10,202 nt of DNA from Treponema sp. (GTDB taxonomy: Bacteria; Spirochaetota; Spirochaetia; Treponematales; Breznakiellaceae), in NCBI GenBank assembly GCA_031254385.1, contig JAIRUO010000285.1:1-10202 (forward strand). The letters run 5' to 3'. The translations under genes were made by a program, and so were the position numbers. Of the stretch, positions 1 to 7,689 are shown piece by piece (position 1 is the first letter of the stretch; each line of letters begins with the position of its first letter). Under the pieces are notes generated by a model. It had not been told where the DNA came from. It searched no databases and saw only the letters and a list, made by a program, of their open reading frames with translations.

Positions 1-939
1 AAAGAAAAACATAAGGAAGAAACGAACTTAATAAGGCTTTTTACGGATATGGGTTCGCTTATGCAAGAAATTTGCAGGAACGATCCCAGTCTGGAGGTCT
101 ATTCCTTTAAGGCTCCTCAAGAAAGTCACCCTGAAGCTTCAAGACTTATAGCGAAGCTGCGGGATCTTCACACCGAAAACGAGGAATTCGTTTACTATAT
201 CCAGCGGGCCTATGAAATGCTTTTTAAGCTGGCCTACGGCGGAACTCCCAGCGTCAACAAGAATTACCTTATTGTAAAGACGCCGGTTGATATTCCGGTT
301 CAGAATTTCGCCGTCCATAAAATAACAAATATTGATGATAAAATCGAAAATACGGTTATGTGCGTAATGCTACGGGGAGCACTGCTGCCTTCTATGATCC
401 TTTCTAAAGAGATACAGGAGTATTCATCCAAAGCTTATGTTACTCCCTTCGCGCTGTTCAAAATCAGAAGAGATGAAAAAAAGCACGAATATGATATGGA
501 ATATATCCTTGATCTTGACAGGTCGTATTTTAACATCAAACAACTGGACGGAAAAGATTTGATCTTTGCTGATCCCATGAACGCCACGGGCGGAAGCCTT
601 GTTACGGTAGTCAAATACCTTTTGGGTGAGGGAATACGGCCAAAATCCATTCAATTCTTTAACGTAATTTCCGCGCTTAAAGGGGCGTTAAGGGCGGTGA
701 GGGCCCTTGAGAACTGCAAGGTCTATACCCTGTGGATGGACCCGGTGCTGAACGAGAATGCGTACATAATGCCAGGCTTGGGGGATGCGGGCGATCGCAT
801 TAATGGCAGGGACACGGAAGCATATCCCCGGAATATTATTCAGCTTGTCGCTGATTATGGCTCCAATATCGCACGGCTATACCGTGCCCAGCTTAGGGAA
901 ATCGAAAACATGGTTCTTAATAACAGGAATCCCGCTTGA
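1..939 (+). CDS. Uracil phosphoribosyltransferase-family protein with N- and C-terminal extensions (5' end off the window)
   Basis: Probable member of the UPRT family of phosphoribosyltransferases, which make UMP from uracil and PRPP in pyrimidine salvage in the cytoplasm. Numbering from the ATG at 49, the PRPP loop DPMNATGGS lies at 175-183 and the family's C-terminal uracil-loop signature [15 protein letters not shown] at 235-249; MLRGALLP (107-114) matches the LRAGL segment of classical UPRT. The core is about 180 aa, but roughly 75 residues precede it and a helical tail of about 45 follows, so it is clearly longer than the ~208-aa enterobacterial enzyme. The frame is open to base 1 (upstream codons read [16 protein letters not shown]) and neither ATG 49 nor ATG 61 has a good ribosome site, so the true start probably lies left of the window. 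The stop overlaps the next gene by 4 bp, indicating an operon. Family is confident; substrate is less so because of the extensions and the LRAG to LRGA change. Confidence 0.85.
   Translation, partial: KEKHKEETNLIRLFTDMGSLMQEICRNDPSLEVYSFKAPQESHPEASRLIAKLRDLHTENEEFVYYIQRAYEMLFKLAYGGTPSVNKNYLIVKTPVDIPVQNFAVHKITNIDDKIENTVMCVMLRGALLPSMILSKEIQEYSSKAYVTPFALFKIRRDEKKHEYDMEYILDLDRSYFNIKQLDGKDLIFADPMNATGGSLVTVVKYLLGEGIRPKSIQFFNVISALKGALRAVRALENCKVYTLWMDPVLNENAYIMPGLGDAGDRINGRDTEAYPRNIIQLVADYGSNIARLYRAQLREIENMVLNNRNPA
925..938 (+). promoter_or_regulatory. Ribosome binding site and TTG start of the TPR lipoprotein gene
   Basis: AGGAA at 925-929 sits 6 nt before the TTG at 936-938. This supports TTG 936 as the start, and no ATG lies between it and the hydrophobic signal segment. 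The TTG shares bases with the TGA stop of the upstream gene (TTGA, 936-939), an arrangement that favours translational coupling. Confidence 0.6.
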
Positions 940-1838
940 ATGTCGCGAGGCTTTTTCTTGTCCTGATTATCTCCTCATTATTCTGCGCGGCCTGCGCTTC
1001 CAATGCGGCCTCTGCAGAAGAGTATTATTCCATAGGCATGGCATATTTTGAGCTTGGGAAATATGCTGAAGCGGAACAATGGCTAAACCGTGCAAGGTCG
1101 GCAGACAGGACTATGGCAGCCTCAGAATATAATCTGGGGCGTATCGCTTTTGAAACCGGCCGTTATGACGATGCGTTAATCCATTTTGAAAATATCCTTG
1201 TCCGTGATCCTCAGAATGTGATGGTTCTAAAAGCCGCAGCTTATACCTGTATCAGAACCGGCGCTTTTTCCAAGGCCGAGTCCTATTACCAAAGGGTTCT
1301 GGCCCTAGTCCCGGAAAGCGCAGATGACGGCTATAATTACGCGCTGGTCTTATTCGCCGTAACAAAGTACGCCGAATGTGAAACTGTCCTTTTAAGATAC
1401 CCCCAGGCCCTGAACGAAAAACCTGATTCTCTCCTTCTTTTAGCCCGTGCCCAGGATGCGGCAGACAAAGTGGAAGCAATAGACAATTTCGCCAAATATA
1501 TAGCCGGAAATTCAGCCAGTCCCACGATCCTCTATGAATATGCAGGAGCTTTAGAAAAGGCGGAACTCTATGCCAGGGCATTGGAACAATATAGGGAAAG
1601 CCTTGCCGCCCTGCGGACGGATCAAGAAAACCTAAAGAGAAACCAAATCCGCTTTGATATAGCCAGGCTGCTCCTTGTCGCAGACCCCGGCAATAATGAA
1701 GGCATCACCGAATTAAACGCTGCAATAGCAGACGGATTTAACGATATAGACGCGCTGGAAGCTCTGCTTGCCGATCAAAGTGTTGATGAAAAAAGCAAGC
1801 AGGAAATCAGGAATATAATCAGCGGCCTTAGAAGCTGA
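936..1838 (+). CDS. TPR-repeat protein, probable lipoprotein
   Basis: A 300-aa exported TPR protein. The N-terminus has a short charged start, a hydrophobic stretch (5-16) and FCAAC ending at Cys20, a relaxed lipobox of the kind spirochaetes accept; cleavage by signal peptidase I near residues 22-26 is the alternative. Helix pairs with TPR spacing and consensus positions (G/A-Y-x-x-G-x-Y-x-x-A) run at about 27-60, 61-94, 95-128, 129-160, 164-193 and 196-230; the first three are clearest and the fourth and fifth are degenerate. A helical tail (232-300) follows. TPR arrays hold protein partners, so a scaffold or assembly role at the inner or outer membrane is likely, but no partner is shown. 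It is probably cotranscribed with the phosphoribosyltransferase gene. Its 3' end overlaps the 3' end of the opposite-strand barrel gene by 11 bp. Confidence 0.85.
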   Translation: MNVARLFLVLIISSLFCAACASNAASAEEYYSIGMAYFELGKYAEAEQWLNRARSADRTMAASEYNLGRIAFETGRYDDALIHFENILVRDPQNVMVLKAAAYTCIRTGAFSKAESYYQRVLALVPESADDGYNYALVLFAVTKYAECETVLLRYPQALNEKPDSLLLLARAQDAADKVEAIDNFAKYIAGNSASPTILYEYAGALEKAELYARALEQYRESLAALRTDQENLKRNQIRFDIARLLLVADPGNNEGITELNAAIADGFNDIDALEALLADQSVDEKSKQEIRNIISGLRS

Positions 1839-4800
1839 TCGTAAGGGACGTGCCTATAGTGGCAAGAAACGAAAATACGCGGTTACTAAAATCGTTTGAT
1901 AAATTCAGTTTCGCGTAAGCAGAAAGATTCAATGTACCCATTACGCGCACATGGGACTCATGGCCCAGTGTAAGGGAAAACTTTGAAACAGTCGTATTAT
2001 TGCCCGGCGTATATTCATACACGAATTCCAGGCTTTCCCTGCGGTAAAGGTCATAATCGCTCCTGCTGAGTTCCGCCAGGGTAAGCCAGGAACTCTGGGA
2101 TTCCGCCATTCTCATTATCGCCGCGTAAATAGTCCCAAGCAGGCTCTTTTCCATCGGGCAAAACCAGGCCAGGCTAAGGGAGTCTGTCCAACGCTTCTGG
2201 TTATTGCTATAACTTGAAGAACTCACGGTGAGTATGTTATTAATACTGAGCTCTGCACCGCTAAATCCATGGAAAAGAAAATCTTGTGTAGCCTGTATGC
2301 GAAAACCTATTCTCTCTCCTCTGGGTATGGAGATGCTCGCGTCAATTGAATGAGAAATCTGATCAGCCGCGTAAAACTTAAAAACAGGTAATGCTCCCAT
2401 CGCGCCGAACAGATTCACGGAACTAAAATAAAGTCCGCCGCCAAAATTCAAGGTATCCTGAAAAATGTCCATTTTTTGATCTATTAACCTGTTTATCCGC
2501 ATGGAGACCCTTGAGGGAATGTAAATAGACGAAACTCCATAATTGGCAGGCATCTGTAGGGAAATTTCAAAGCGTTCCGTAAAACGTCCAGAATTCAAAA
2601 AAGCACCGGAACCCAGGCCCGAATTGGCTTTTGTTAATCTATCCCGCATGGGCGCGAAGAACGAATAAAAGGGAATGTTAAACATTAGCGGCAGCGAATC
2701 TCCAAGCGTTTTTCCAAAAAGTTTTAAATCATCTTGAAAATCAAAGCCTTCGTACAAGAGATTTCGCCTCCATTCCCGTTCTTCCCGGAAGGAGATACGG
2801 TAGACACCTGAATTGGTATTCAGGGTAAGGGGAAAATCCATTCGTAACAGAAATGTTGCCAGGTGATTTTTTTCAATGCTTGAATAGATTGAAGAGCCTT
2901 CCGCGTTTAAGCGGAAACCCAAGGGCGTAGTCGCCAAGTCTGCGCCGAAATTGGCGCGGCCTTCTCTTCTGTAAGAGTTGCTGCCCGAATTGGGCAGTAT
3001 AGACGCAAAGCTCCCTAGCCAGGCCGCGCCGTAATTATTCATGCCCAAAGGAATGACGGTTCTTTCGTTCCAGATTGCATTTGCACTAAGGGTGAGATCC
3101 AAAATATCTGCTATTCTTGTGGACAGGGAACTCTGCCAGCTTCTGACATAGCGCTCATTATTATAGGAAAAATCTGCGGATAGCGAATAACGGACAACAC
3201 TGGTCAGGGCAATAGAAATAGAATGATCAAAAACGGAATCAAAAGGCGCATGGTTAAATAATTCCCGGAATGAAAAATATTTCCACGATCTTGAAAGGCT
3301 GTGTCCGGCCCTCCAGTAAAAATCCGCACCAGTTCCGTAACTGCTTGTGTGCAGAGAAAAAGAAAAATTTCCTGTTAACCTTAGGCCCAGAATGGATATT
3401 TCTGCCCTGTTCCTGCTGTTTAGGCCAAAAGATTTTGTAAGTTCAGAGCCTGATTCCATGGACGCGGAAAAGACAAAGTCCGAAAGAAGGGGCATACCTG
3501 ATACGGAAACAATTACGCCGGGCACAGACCAGTCAACACTGCCACCCGCATTGATATGGTATGAAGAAACAGCATTTTCCAGAATCACTTCGTCTATGGC
3601 CATTTCGCCGGCTGGCAGAGAACCAGATATAGGCATAATCATGAAGGCTAGGTATGACGAGTTTTCCGAAGAAAGGCCAGGATTGTATGTTAAGGTAGCG
3701 CCAGCAGTAGTCACAGCCTTGCCGTTTATATAAATACCGTTGTCCAGATAGCGCAGTTCCACCTTTGCCCATTCCTCTAGAGCTACACCGGCCTCATCAA
3801 AAGCCGTTAGCGGAATAACTGCATCAAGAACTGTTTCGCCAGGCTTGTCATAAGACTGGGGGCCTCTGCCCAAAATAAAGCGGAGTACTGCATCATCAAG
3901 ATCGTCTTGTTTAACAGAATCTGTAGCCTTTGGTCGCTGTATAAAGAAACTTATAGTCTGGTAATTGTTCAATGGTATTTTCGCAGTTCTGGCATCAGCG
4001 CCCGCGCCGGTACCTGTGCTTAGATCAAACCCTTTCCAGGCTATATTCAAAACCCTGTTTATCCTTCCGTCAGGATGAAGCCGCTGTATTATACTGCCGT
4101 AACTGGCTTCCAGACTGCTATCAATTGATTCCCACACCTCTACATTATCCGTAGCAGGAAGAATGGTTCCATTTATAGTTATTGGACGAAAGCCTGCCCC
4201 TTTGATAACGGGTGGCGCAAGGATTAACCTTCCACTTATGGTTTGTCCAGAAGTAAGAGTCGGCTGCGCAGTTATAATGATTCTGATATATTCCGAGCCT
4301 TGCAGTTTCCGTCTATCATCATCTGTAAGGACTATAGTATATGGGTTGGAATAAAGAATTTTTTCAATTACCAGTCCCGCATTTTCAGGAATTAATGAAT
4401 CGCGCCCGGCAAGTGAACCGGCCTGAAAGATAATGGTTAGCTTATCAGTTTCGCCGTCCATGTCCAAAAAACGAAAGGGAACCTCAATCTGTTTGGCCCG
4501 TTCAAGCAGGGAACTATCAAGGCCAAGGGGAACTTCAAATCCAGTCCACCACTGATCTTGGGTAAGCACAAATTCTGCCGCAAGGATTTGAACGCGGCTG
4601 CCAAAGGCCGAATCCATGGCAGGGTAGGGGCCGTTCATTCCCGATATTACCGAAACAGTTGATTCAATGTTTAATAATGACGAGTTATTCCATGCTGATT
4701 GATCGCGGTAATTACGGTAAACCAATGGTGCGCGTTTTTCGATAGGATAAGAGGCTGAAGGCGAAGGTGATATAAACGATTCCCCTGCCGGAAGGCGTAA

Positions 4801-6696
4801 GATTACATCGTTGCCTTCCATTCCGGCAGCGCGGTAAAGGCCGGATGAATCAGGCTGCTCGTAACTAAAGCCCAGGGTAAGGCCGGCCTTGAGCCTGTCG
4901 TAATTCCAGCGGGCTTCCGCCCCAAGACCCACGGTTCCGGGATTGGAAAGGTCCTCTTCAGAATACGCGTTACCCGATAGGTTCCATCTTACGCCAATGC
5001 CAATACCGGAACTAAAAGCGCCCTCCAGATTCCAGACCGCGCCCAGGCCAACAGCAATACTTCCCGCCTTGCGCTCTTGCGAACGTTTCAGATAACTGAT
5101 CCTGATTAACTCGTAAGAACCGGCTGCCTTGCGTAACGTAACTGACCCCGAAGCCGAATTGTAGACAAAATCGGGATCCAAGATTCCATCGCGGAAAACC
5201 TGTACGGAGCCTGGGACTATATCTGTCCCTATGTGGTAAAGCTCCGCCGCGCCGTAGCTTGTTACGCGAATACCCAGATCTGCCGTAAAGACCTGCCTGC
5301 CCGGTAAATAGAGTTCCGGCCAGGATTCTGTGCTGGAACCATCTGGCCATTTTGCAGCCAGGGGCCAGCGATCTTTTTCATCCCTACCGTTAAACGAAAG
5401 AGAATCACGGATCAGCCGGATTATTCGTGCGCTGCTGTTTTCAGAACTATCATTGGCGTTTACAAACTCAAATTCCCGCAGGACTTCCCCAGAAGAAAGC
5501 CGTACCAATGCCGCCTGTCCGTTAGCTGAAACAAGATACTGGTTCTGACGTTCAAATGGGGAAAATGTTCCTCTTTCATAAATAACTAGAGCAGGAATTC
5601 CGTCAATTACTACTTGTCCTGGTGCTTCATCAGATGTTGCCGATGCAGAAGGATAATTTCCGCCGCTTTGAGGATAGTCCACAAGGTTGATTGTTCTGCT
5701 GGATCCGTTAAAATATTTCTGAGCATCTCCCAGAAAACTTTTGTCATTGCCGCTACTCGGCAATCCGTACTTACCCAATGAGGTATTCCATGGTTCTATA
5801 TTCCCGCCAACAGAATAAGCAACAGCGATCATTCCGTTAGGTTCCAGTGAACCTCCGGTATAAGTTCCAAGGCTCAGTTCCAAAAGCCCGTAGTGGCTAC
5901 TTGCAGAATATTCGCTTGGTTCCAGTATGCGCCAGCGCCGTCCGTCTGATGGGCTGCTAAATGTTCCGTTGCGGTCTTCTATATAAACAACAGGTATGCC
6001 GGATAGATTTTCATCAGGAAGCACAAATGAGACGCCGCGCAGAGGACGGGTAATATCTGCGTAACTGAAATTGCGTTCGCTGCCCCCGGTAAATACCTTT
6101 TCTTCCCGAAAGGCTAAATCGTAGCGGGCCATGCCGTGCAAAGTAAAGGAACTGCCGCCAAATCGGCTATAAAAGCCAAACGAAGAAGGGGCAGCTTCTC
6201 CTAAATCAAGGTAGGGAAAGGCCGGGAAATTCAGCCCTGTATTCCCTATGCCAACGTACTGGACAAATTCGCCGGGAAAGCCCTGGTAACCGGCACTGTA
6301 GGTATTCAGGTGGTAATCATCCAGAAAAGACGCTTCCACAAACCAGCGTTCCCTTATCCACAGGGAAAGGGTCAAATCCGCTTCCTGCGCAAAAAGGGAA
6401 GTATCTCCAAAATTAGCAAAGTTTCCCAAAGGGCTAAAGGTCATGCCCAGTCCGGCGCTAAAAGTCCCTTTCCAGTAACCAAAAATTTGGAGGGAAACGC
6501 TGGAATCTGCAATATCCAGGGAAATCAGTTCCGGCCTGGCTTCTTCGGTTATCCTGCGCTTGAGGGCTTCAACATCAAGATCTGAAGGGTCTTCTTCTTG
6601 GCCAAAAACACAAAAAGGAAAAGAAAATGAAAAAATAATATAAAATGCTACCAGAACCGCATAACTTGCCCGGCGCATACTTAGCAAACCATTCAT
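1828..6696 (-). CDS. Giant exported beta-barrel-like outer-membrane protein (1622 aa), SprA-like layout
   Basis: I cannot assign this to a named family with certainty. It has a signal peptide (about 1-32, cleavage near VFG/QEED); Met7 is an alternative start that would give a more usual signal length. Residues 65-200 alternate polar and hydrophobic positions with many aromatics, like barrel strands. A soluble-looking region (220-545) follows, with a VFRDGILDPDFVYNSASGSV segment at 500-519. More strands lie at 545-615. Residues 700-1040 look like jelly-roll or lectin-like domains (V853EVWESIDSSLEASYG; an IPL...EWAKVEL...YINGKAV run at 961-995). From about 1045 to 1622 the chain is again strand-like and ends in LTISF, with the terminal Phe expected of a BAM-inserted barrel. 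A barrel interrupted by lectin-like inserts and a DGxxL..DxxY..xSGxV motif recalls SprA, the type 9 secretion translocon of Bacteroidetes. That link is inference; an adhesin or other porin-like protein is also possible. No Shine-Dalgarno precedes either start. Confidence 0.8.
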   Translation of the reverse strand: MNGLLSMRRASYAVLVAFYIIFSFSFPFCVFGQEEDPSDLDVEALKRRITEEARPELISLDIADSSVSLQIFGYWKGTFSAGLGMTFSPLGNFANFGDTSLFAQEADLTLSLWIRERWFVEASFLDDYHLNTYSAGYQGFPGEFVQYVGIGNTGLNFPAFPYLDLGEAAPSSFGFYSRFGGSSFTLHGMARYDLAFREEKVFTGGSERNFSYADITRPLRGVSFVLPDENLSGIPVVYIEDRNGTFSSPSDGRRWRILEPSEYSASSHYGLLELSLGTYTGGSLEPNGMIAVAYSVGGNIEPWNTSLGKYGLPSSGNDKSFLGDAQKYFNGSSRTINLVDYPQSGGNYPSASATSDEAPGQVVIDGIPALVIYERGTFSPFERQNQYLVSANGQAALVRLSSGEVLREFEFVNANDSSENSSARIIRLIRDSLSFNGRDEKDRWPLAAKWPDGSSTESWPELYLPGRQVFTADLGIRVTSYGAAELYHIGTDIVPGSVQVFRDGILDPDFVYNSASGSVTLRKAAGSYELIRISYLKRSQERKAGSIAVGLGAVWNLEGAFSSGIGIGVRWNLSGNAYSEEDLSNPGTVGLGAEARWNYDRLKAGLTLGFSYEQPDSSGLYRAAGMEGNDVILRLPAGESFISPSPSASYPIEKRAPLVYRNYRDQSAWNNSSLLNIESTVSVISGMNGPYPAMDSAFGSRVQILAAEFVLTQDQWWTGFEVPLGLDSSLLERAKQIEVPFRFLDMDGETDKLTIIFQAGSLAGRDSLIPENAGLVIEKILYSNPYTIVLTDDDRRKLQGSEYIRIIITAQPTLTSGQTISGRLILAPPVIKGAGFRPITINGTILPATDNVEVWESIDSSLEASYGSIIQRLHPDGRINRVLNIAWKGFDLSTGTGAGADARTAKIPLNNYQTISFFIQRPKATDSVKQDDLDDAVLRFILGRGPQSYDKPGETVLDAVIPLTAFDEAGVALEEWAKVELRYLDNGIYINGKAVTTAGATLTYNPGLSSENSSYLAFMIMPISGSLPAGEMAIDEVILENAVSSYHINAGGSVDWSVPGVIVSVSGMPLLSDFVFSASMESGSELTKSFGLNSRNRAEISILGLRLTGNFSFSLHTSSYGTGADFYWRAGHSLSRSWKYFSFRELFNHAPFDSVFDHSISIALTSVVRYSLSADFSYNNERYVRSWQSSLSTRIADILDLTLSANAIWNERTVIPLGMNNYGAAWLGSFASILPNSGSNSYRREGRANFGADLATTPLGFRLNAEGSSIYSSIEKNHLATFLLRMDFPLTLNTNSGVYRISFREEREWRRNLLYEGFDFQDDLKLFGKTLGDSLPLMFNIPFYSFFAPMRDRLTKANSGLGSGAFLNSGRFTERFEISLQMPANYGVSSIYIPSRVSMRINRLIDQKMDIFQDTLNFGGGLYFSSVNLFGAMGALPVFKFYAADQISHSIDASISIPRGERIGFRIQATQDFLFHGFSGAELSINNILTVSSSSYSNNQKRWTDSLSLAWFCPMEKSLLGTIYAAIMRMAESQSSWLTLAELSRSDYDLYRRESLEFVYEYTPGNNTTVSKFSLTLGHESHVRVMGTLNLSAYAKLNLSNDFSNRVFSFLATIGTSLTISF

Positions 6697-6710
6697 TAAT
6701 AGTGTATATT
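6681..6710 (+). promoter_or_regulatory. Candidate promoter for the DUF503-lipoprotein operon
   Basis: TTAGCA (6681-6686, 4 of 6 to the -35 consensus) and TATATT (6705-6710) are separated by 18 nt. The predicted start site lies within a few bases of the ATG at 6722, which has no Shine-Dalgarno site, so a near-leaderless message would result. The -35 lies inside the first codons of the divergent barrel gene and the -10 overlaps that gene's -10 on the other strand. Confidence 0.3.
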
Positions 6711-6713
6711 ATA
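6708..6713 (-). promoter_or_regulatory. Candidate -10 box for the giant barrel gene
   Basis: The minus strand reads TATAAT here, a perfect match to the sigma-70 -10 consensus, 11 nt before the ATG at 6696. Transcription would start about 5 nt from that ATG (near-leaderless) or about 23 nt from the Met7 codon at 6678. No convincing -35 lies 16-18 nt upstream; with A/T-rich sequence here the match may be chance. Confidence 0.35.
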
Positions 6714-6717
6714 TCAG

Positions 6718-6727
6718 TATCATGATA
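6718..6727. repeat. 10-bp perfect palindrome over the DUF503 start codon
   Basis: TATCATGATA is self-complementary, covers the ATG at 6722 and lies just upstream of the minus-strand -10. Half of it (CATGAT) recurs 12 bp downstream at 6733-6738. It could be a small operator for the divergent pair, but it is short and no regulator is visible nearby. Confidence 0.25.
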
Positions 6728-7009
6728 GTTTCCATGATCCAGTTTATCTTTGAAATTCCCGGCGTGGATAGCATCAAAGAAAAACGCCGTGTAATCCGTT
6801 CCATAAGGGACAAGCTGTATCAGCGCTTCCACATGAGCATCGCGGAAGTCGATTTACAGGATTCCCTAAGTTTTGCCCAAATGGGTGGCGCTCTGGTTTC
6901 CAATTCCAGAAGTTTCGGCGAATCGGTTATGCACAAGGCGTTTGAATTGATAGAAAAAGAAATGCCGGTAAGGATACAAGACATGAAAATACATTCGGAG
7001 GAATTTTGA
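6722..7009 (+). CDS. DUF503 (YlxP-like) protein
   Basis: A 95-aa cytoplasmic protein of the DUF503/YlxP family. The family pattern is plain: an N-terminal strand ending in EIPGVDSIKEKRRVIRSI (11-28), a helix of basic residues, F36HMSIAEVDLQDS (the conserved S-x-A-E-V-D-x-x-D element, 39-47), a GGALVSN strand (55-61), and a second helix (67-80). Length is normal for the family. The start at 6722 gives the family-typical M-I-V-x-x-x-x-x-x-x-x-I-P-G spacing, which favours it over the Met5 codon at 6734. In other bacteria the gene often sits beside translation genes (infB, rbfA, truB) and is suspected of a ribosome-associated role; here that neighbourhood is absent and it precedes a lipoprotein gene, whose start codon overlaps its stop. 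Confidence 0.9.
   Translation: MIVSMIQFIFEIPGVDSIKEKRRVIRSIRDKLYQRFHMSIAEVDLQDSLSFAQMGGALVSNSRSFGESVMHKAFELIEKEMPVRIQDMKIHSEEF
6997..7008 (+). promoter_or_regulatory. Ribosome binding site and TTG start of the LppM-like lipoprotein gene
   Basis: GGAGGAA (6997-7003) is the strongest Shine-Dalgarno match in the window and lies just before TTG 7006-7008. No ATG precedes the basic n-region in this frame, so the site fixes the start. The TTG overlaps the TGA of the DUF503 gene (TTGA, 7006-7009), the same junction as at 936-939. Confidence 0.7.
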
Positions 7010-7689
7010 ACGGCATCAAAAAGAGAAAAGTTGGATTCTTTTCTTTCCCTACTCCTTACTCCCTACTCCCTATTCCCTATATCCTCATTATTGCGGGAAT
7101 GACATCCTGCCTGGGGGTAAACGCGGACATAACGCTGAACGCGGATAATTCGGGAACCATTAGCCTGGAGTACAGGATTTCCCAGGCCTTTGATTCCCTG
7201 GGGAGGCTTGACGGAAACGAAGCGCGGCCGCCTCTTCCGGTGGGAAGAATGGATTTTGAAAGGACTGTGGAGCGGATTCCAGGGATGCGGCTTCTGTCTT
7301 ATGTTTCAAGGGATTCTGGAAGCGACAGGATAGTTACAGCAAGGCTTGAATTTTCAACGATCGATGATCTTTTACAGTTTTTGGATGCCTCAGGACAAAG
7401 GGCAGATTACGTACCCGGACAAAAGAAAATATCCTTTATCCTTAATCCTGGGAATAACGCTTCTACTAGCGAGTTCAACGCGCTGATCAGCCAGATAAGC
7501 CAGGGCTACAATATAGCTATTAGCATGAGTTTTCCTTCTGAGGGAACGGTAAATGTTCTAGACGCGGAAGGAAGGGCTTCCATCGCAAGGGCAACGGTTC
7601 AGCCTCGTGGAAGAAAAGTTTCCGCATCCCTGCCTCTGGAAACAGTTCTTTCTGATGAAAAGGGGATTACTCTGGAATTCCGGTGGTAG
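7006..7689 (+). CDS. LppM/DUF3153-like lipoprotein with a repeat-bearing signal peptide
   Basis: A 227-aa probable lipoprotein. Basic n-region (NGIKKRKVG, 2-10), hydrophobic region and lipobox GMTSC with Cys35. After the Cys come LGVNADITLNADNSGTISL (36-54), an alternating beta-rich chain, a helix (117-129, IDDLLQFLDASG region), ISMSFPSEGTVNVLDAEGR (172-190) and a closing strand region to EFRW. This order (C-L-x-V-x-A-x-I-T, a G-T-I strand, a central helix, then x-x-F-P-x-x-V-x-x-x-x-G) is that of the LppM/DUF3153 lipoprotein fold known from Actinobacteria and Cyanobacteria; its biochemical role is unsettled. No C-terminal membrane segment follows, unlike some relatives. The signal peptide is long (35 aa) and proline-rich because five DNA heptamers lie in it. 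Family call is from pattern memory only. Its 3' end overlaps the opposite-strand membrane gene by 23 bp. Confidence 0.75.
   Translation: MNGIKKRKVGFFSFPTPYSLLPIPYILIIAGMTSCLGVNADITLNADNSGTISLEYRISQAFDSLGRLDGNEARPPLPVGRMDFERTVERIPGMRLLSYVSRDSGSDRIVTARLEFSTIDDLLQFLDASGQRADYVPGQKKISFILNPGNNASTSEFNALISQISQGYNIAISMSFPSEGTVNVLDAEGRASIARATVQPRGRKVSASLPLETVLSDEKGITLEFRW
7046..7080 (+). repeat. Five tandem heptamers TCCCTAC/T inside the lipoprotein signal peptide
   Basis: Units are TCCCTAC (7046-7052), TCCTTAC (7053-7059), TCCCTAC (7060-7066), TCCCTAT (7067-7073) and TCCCTAT (7074-7080), followed by a decayed ATCCTCA. They encode residues about 14-25 (PTPYSLLPIPY). Seven is not a multiple of three, so gain or loss of one unit shifts the frame, while three units keep it. 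The motif resembles the short tandemly repeated heptamers (STRR) of cyanobacterial genomes; whether it recurs elsewhere in this genome cannot be seen here. Confidence 0.9.

Noticed and set aside
1818..1839. Possible bidirectional terminator hairpin
   Set aside because: Only a 6-bp stem with a 10-nt loop and no T-run on either side; too weak to call.
3347..3733. 128-aa plus-strand open frame inside the barrel gene
   Set aside because: Lies wholly antisense to a coherent 1622-aa coding frame, has no signal, motif or ribosome site, and is explained as a shadow.
6575..6832. 85-aa minus-strand frame spanning the divergent gap
   Set aside because: Overlaps both the DUF503 coding region and the signal-peptide region of the barrel gene; the family match of DUF503 makes this a shadow.
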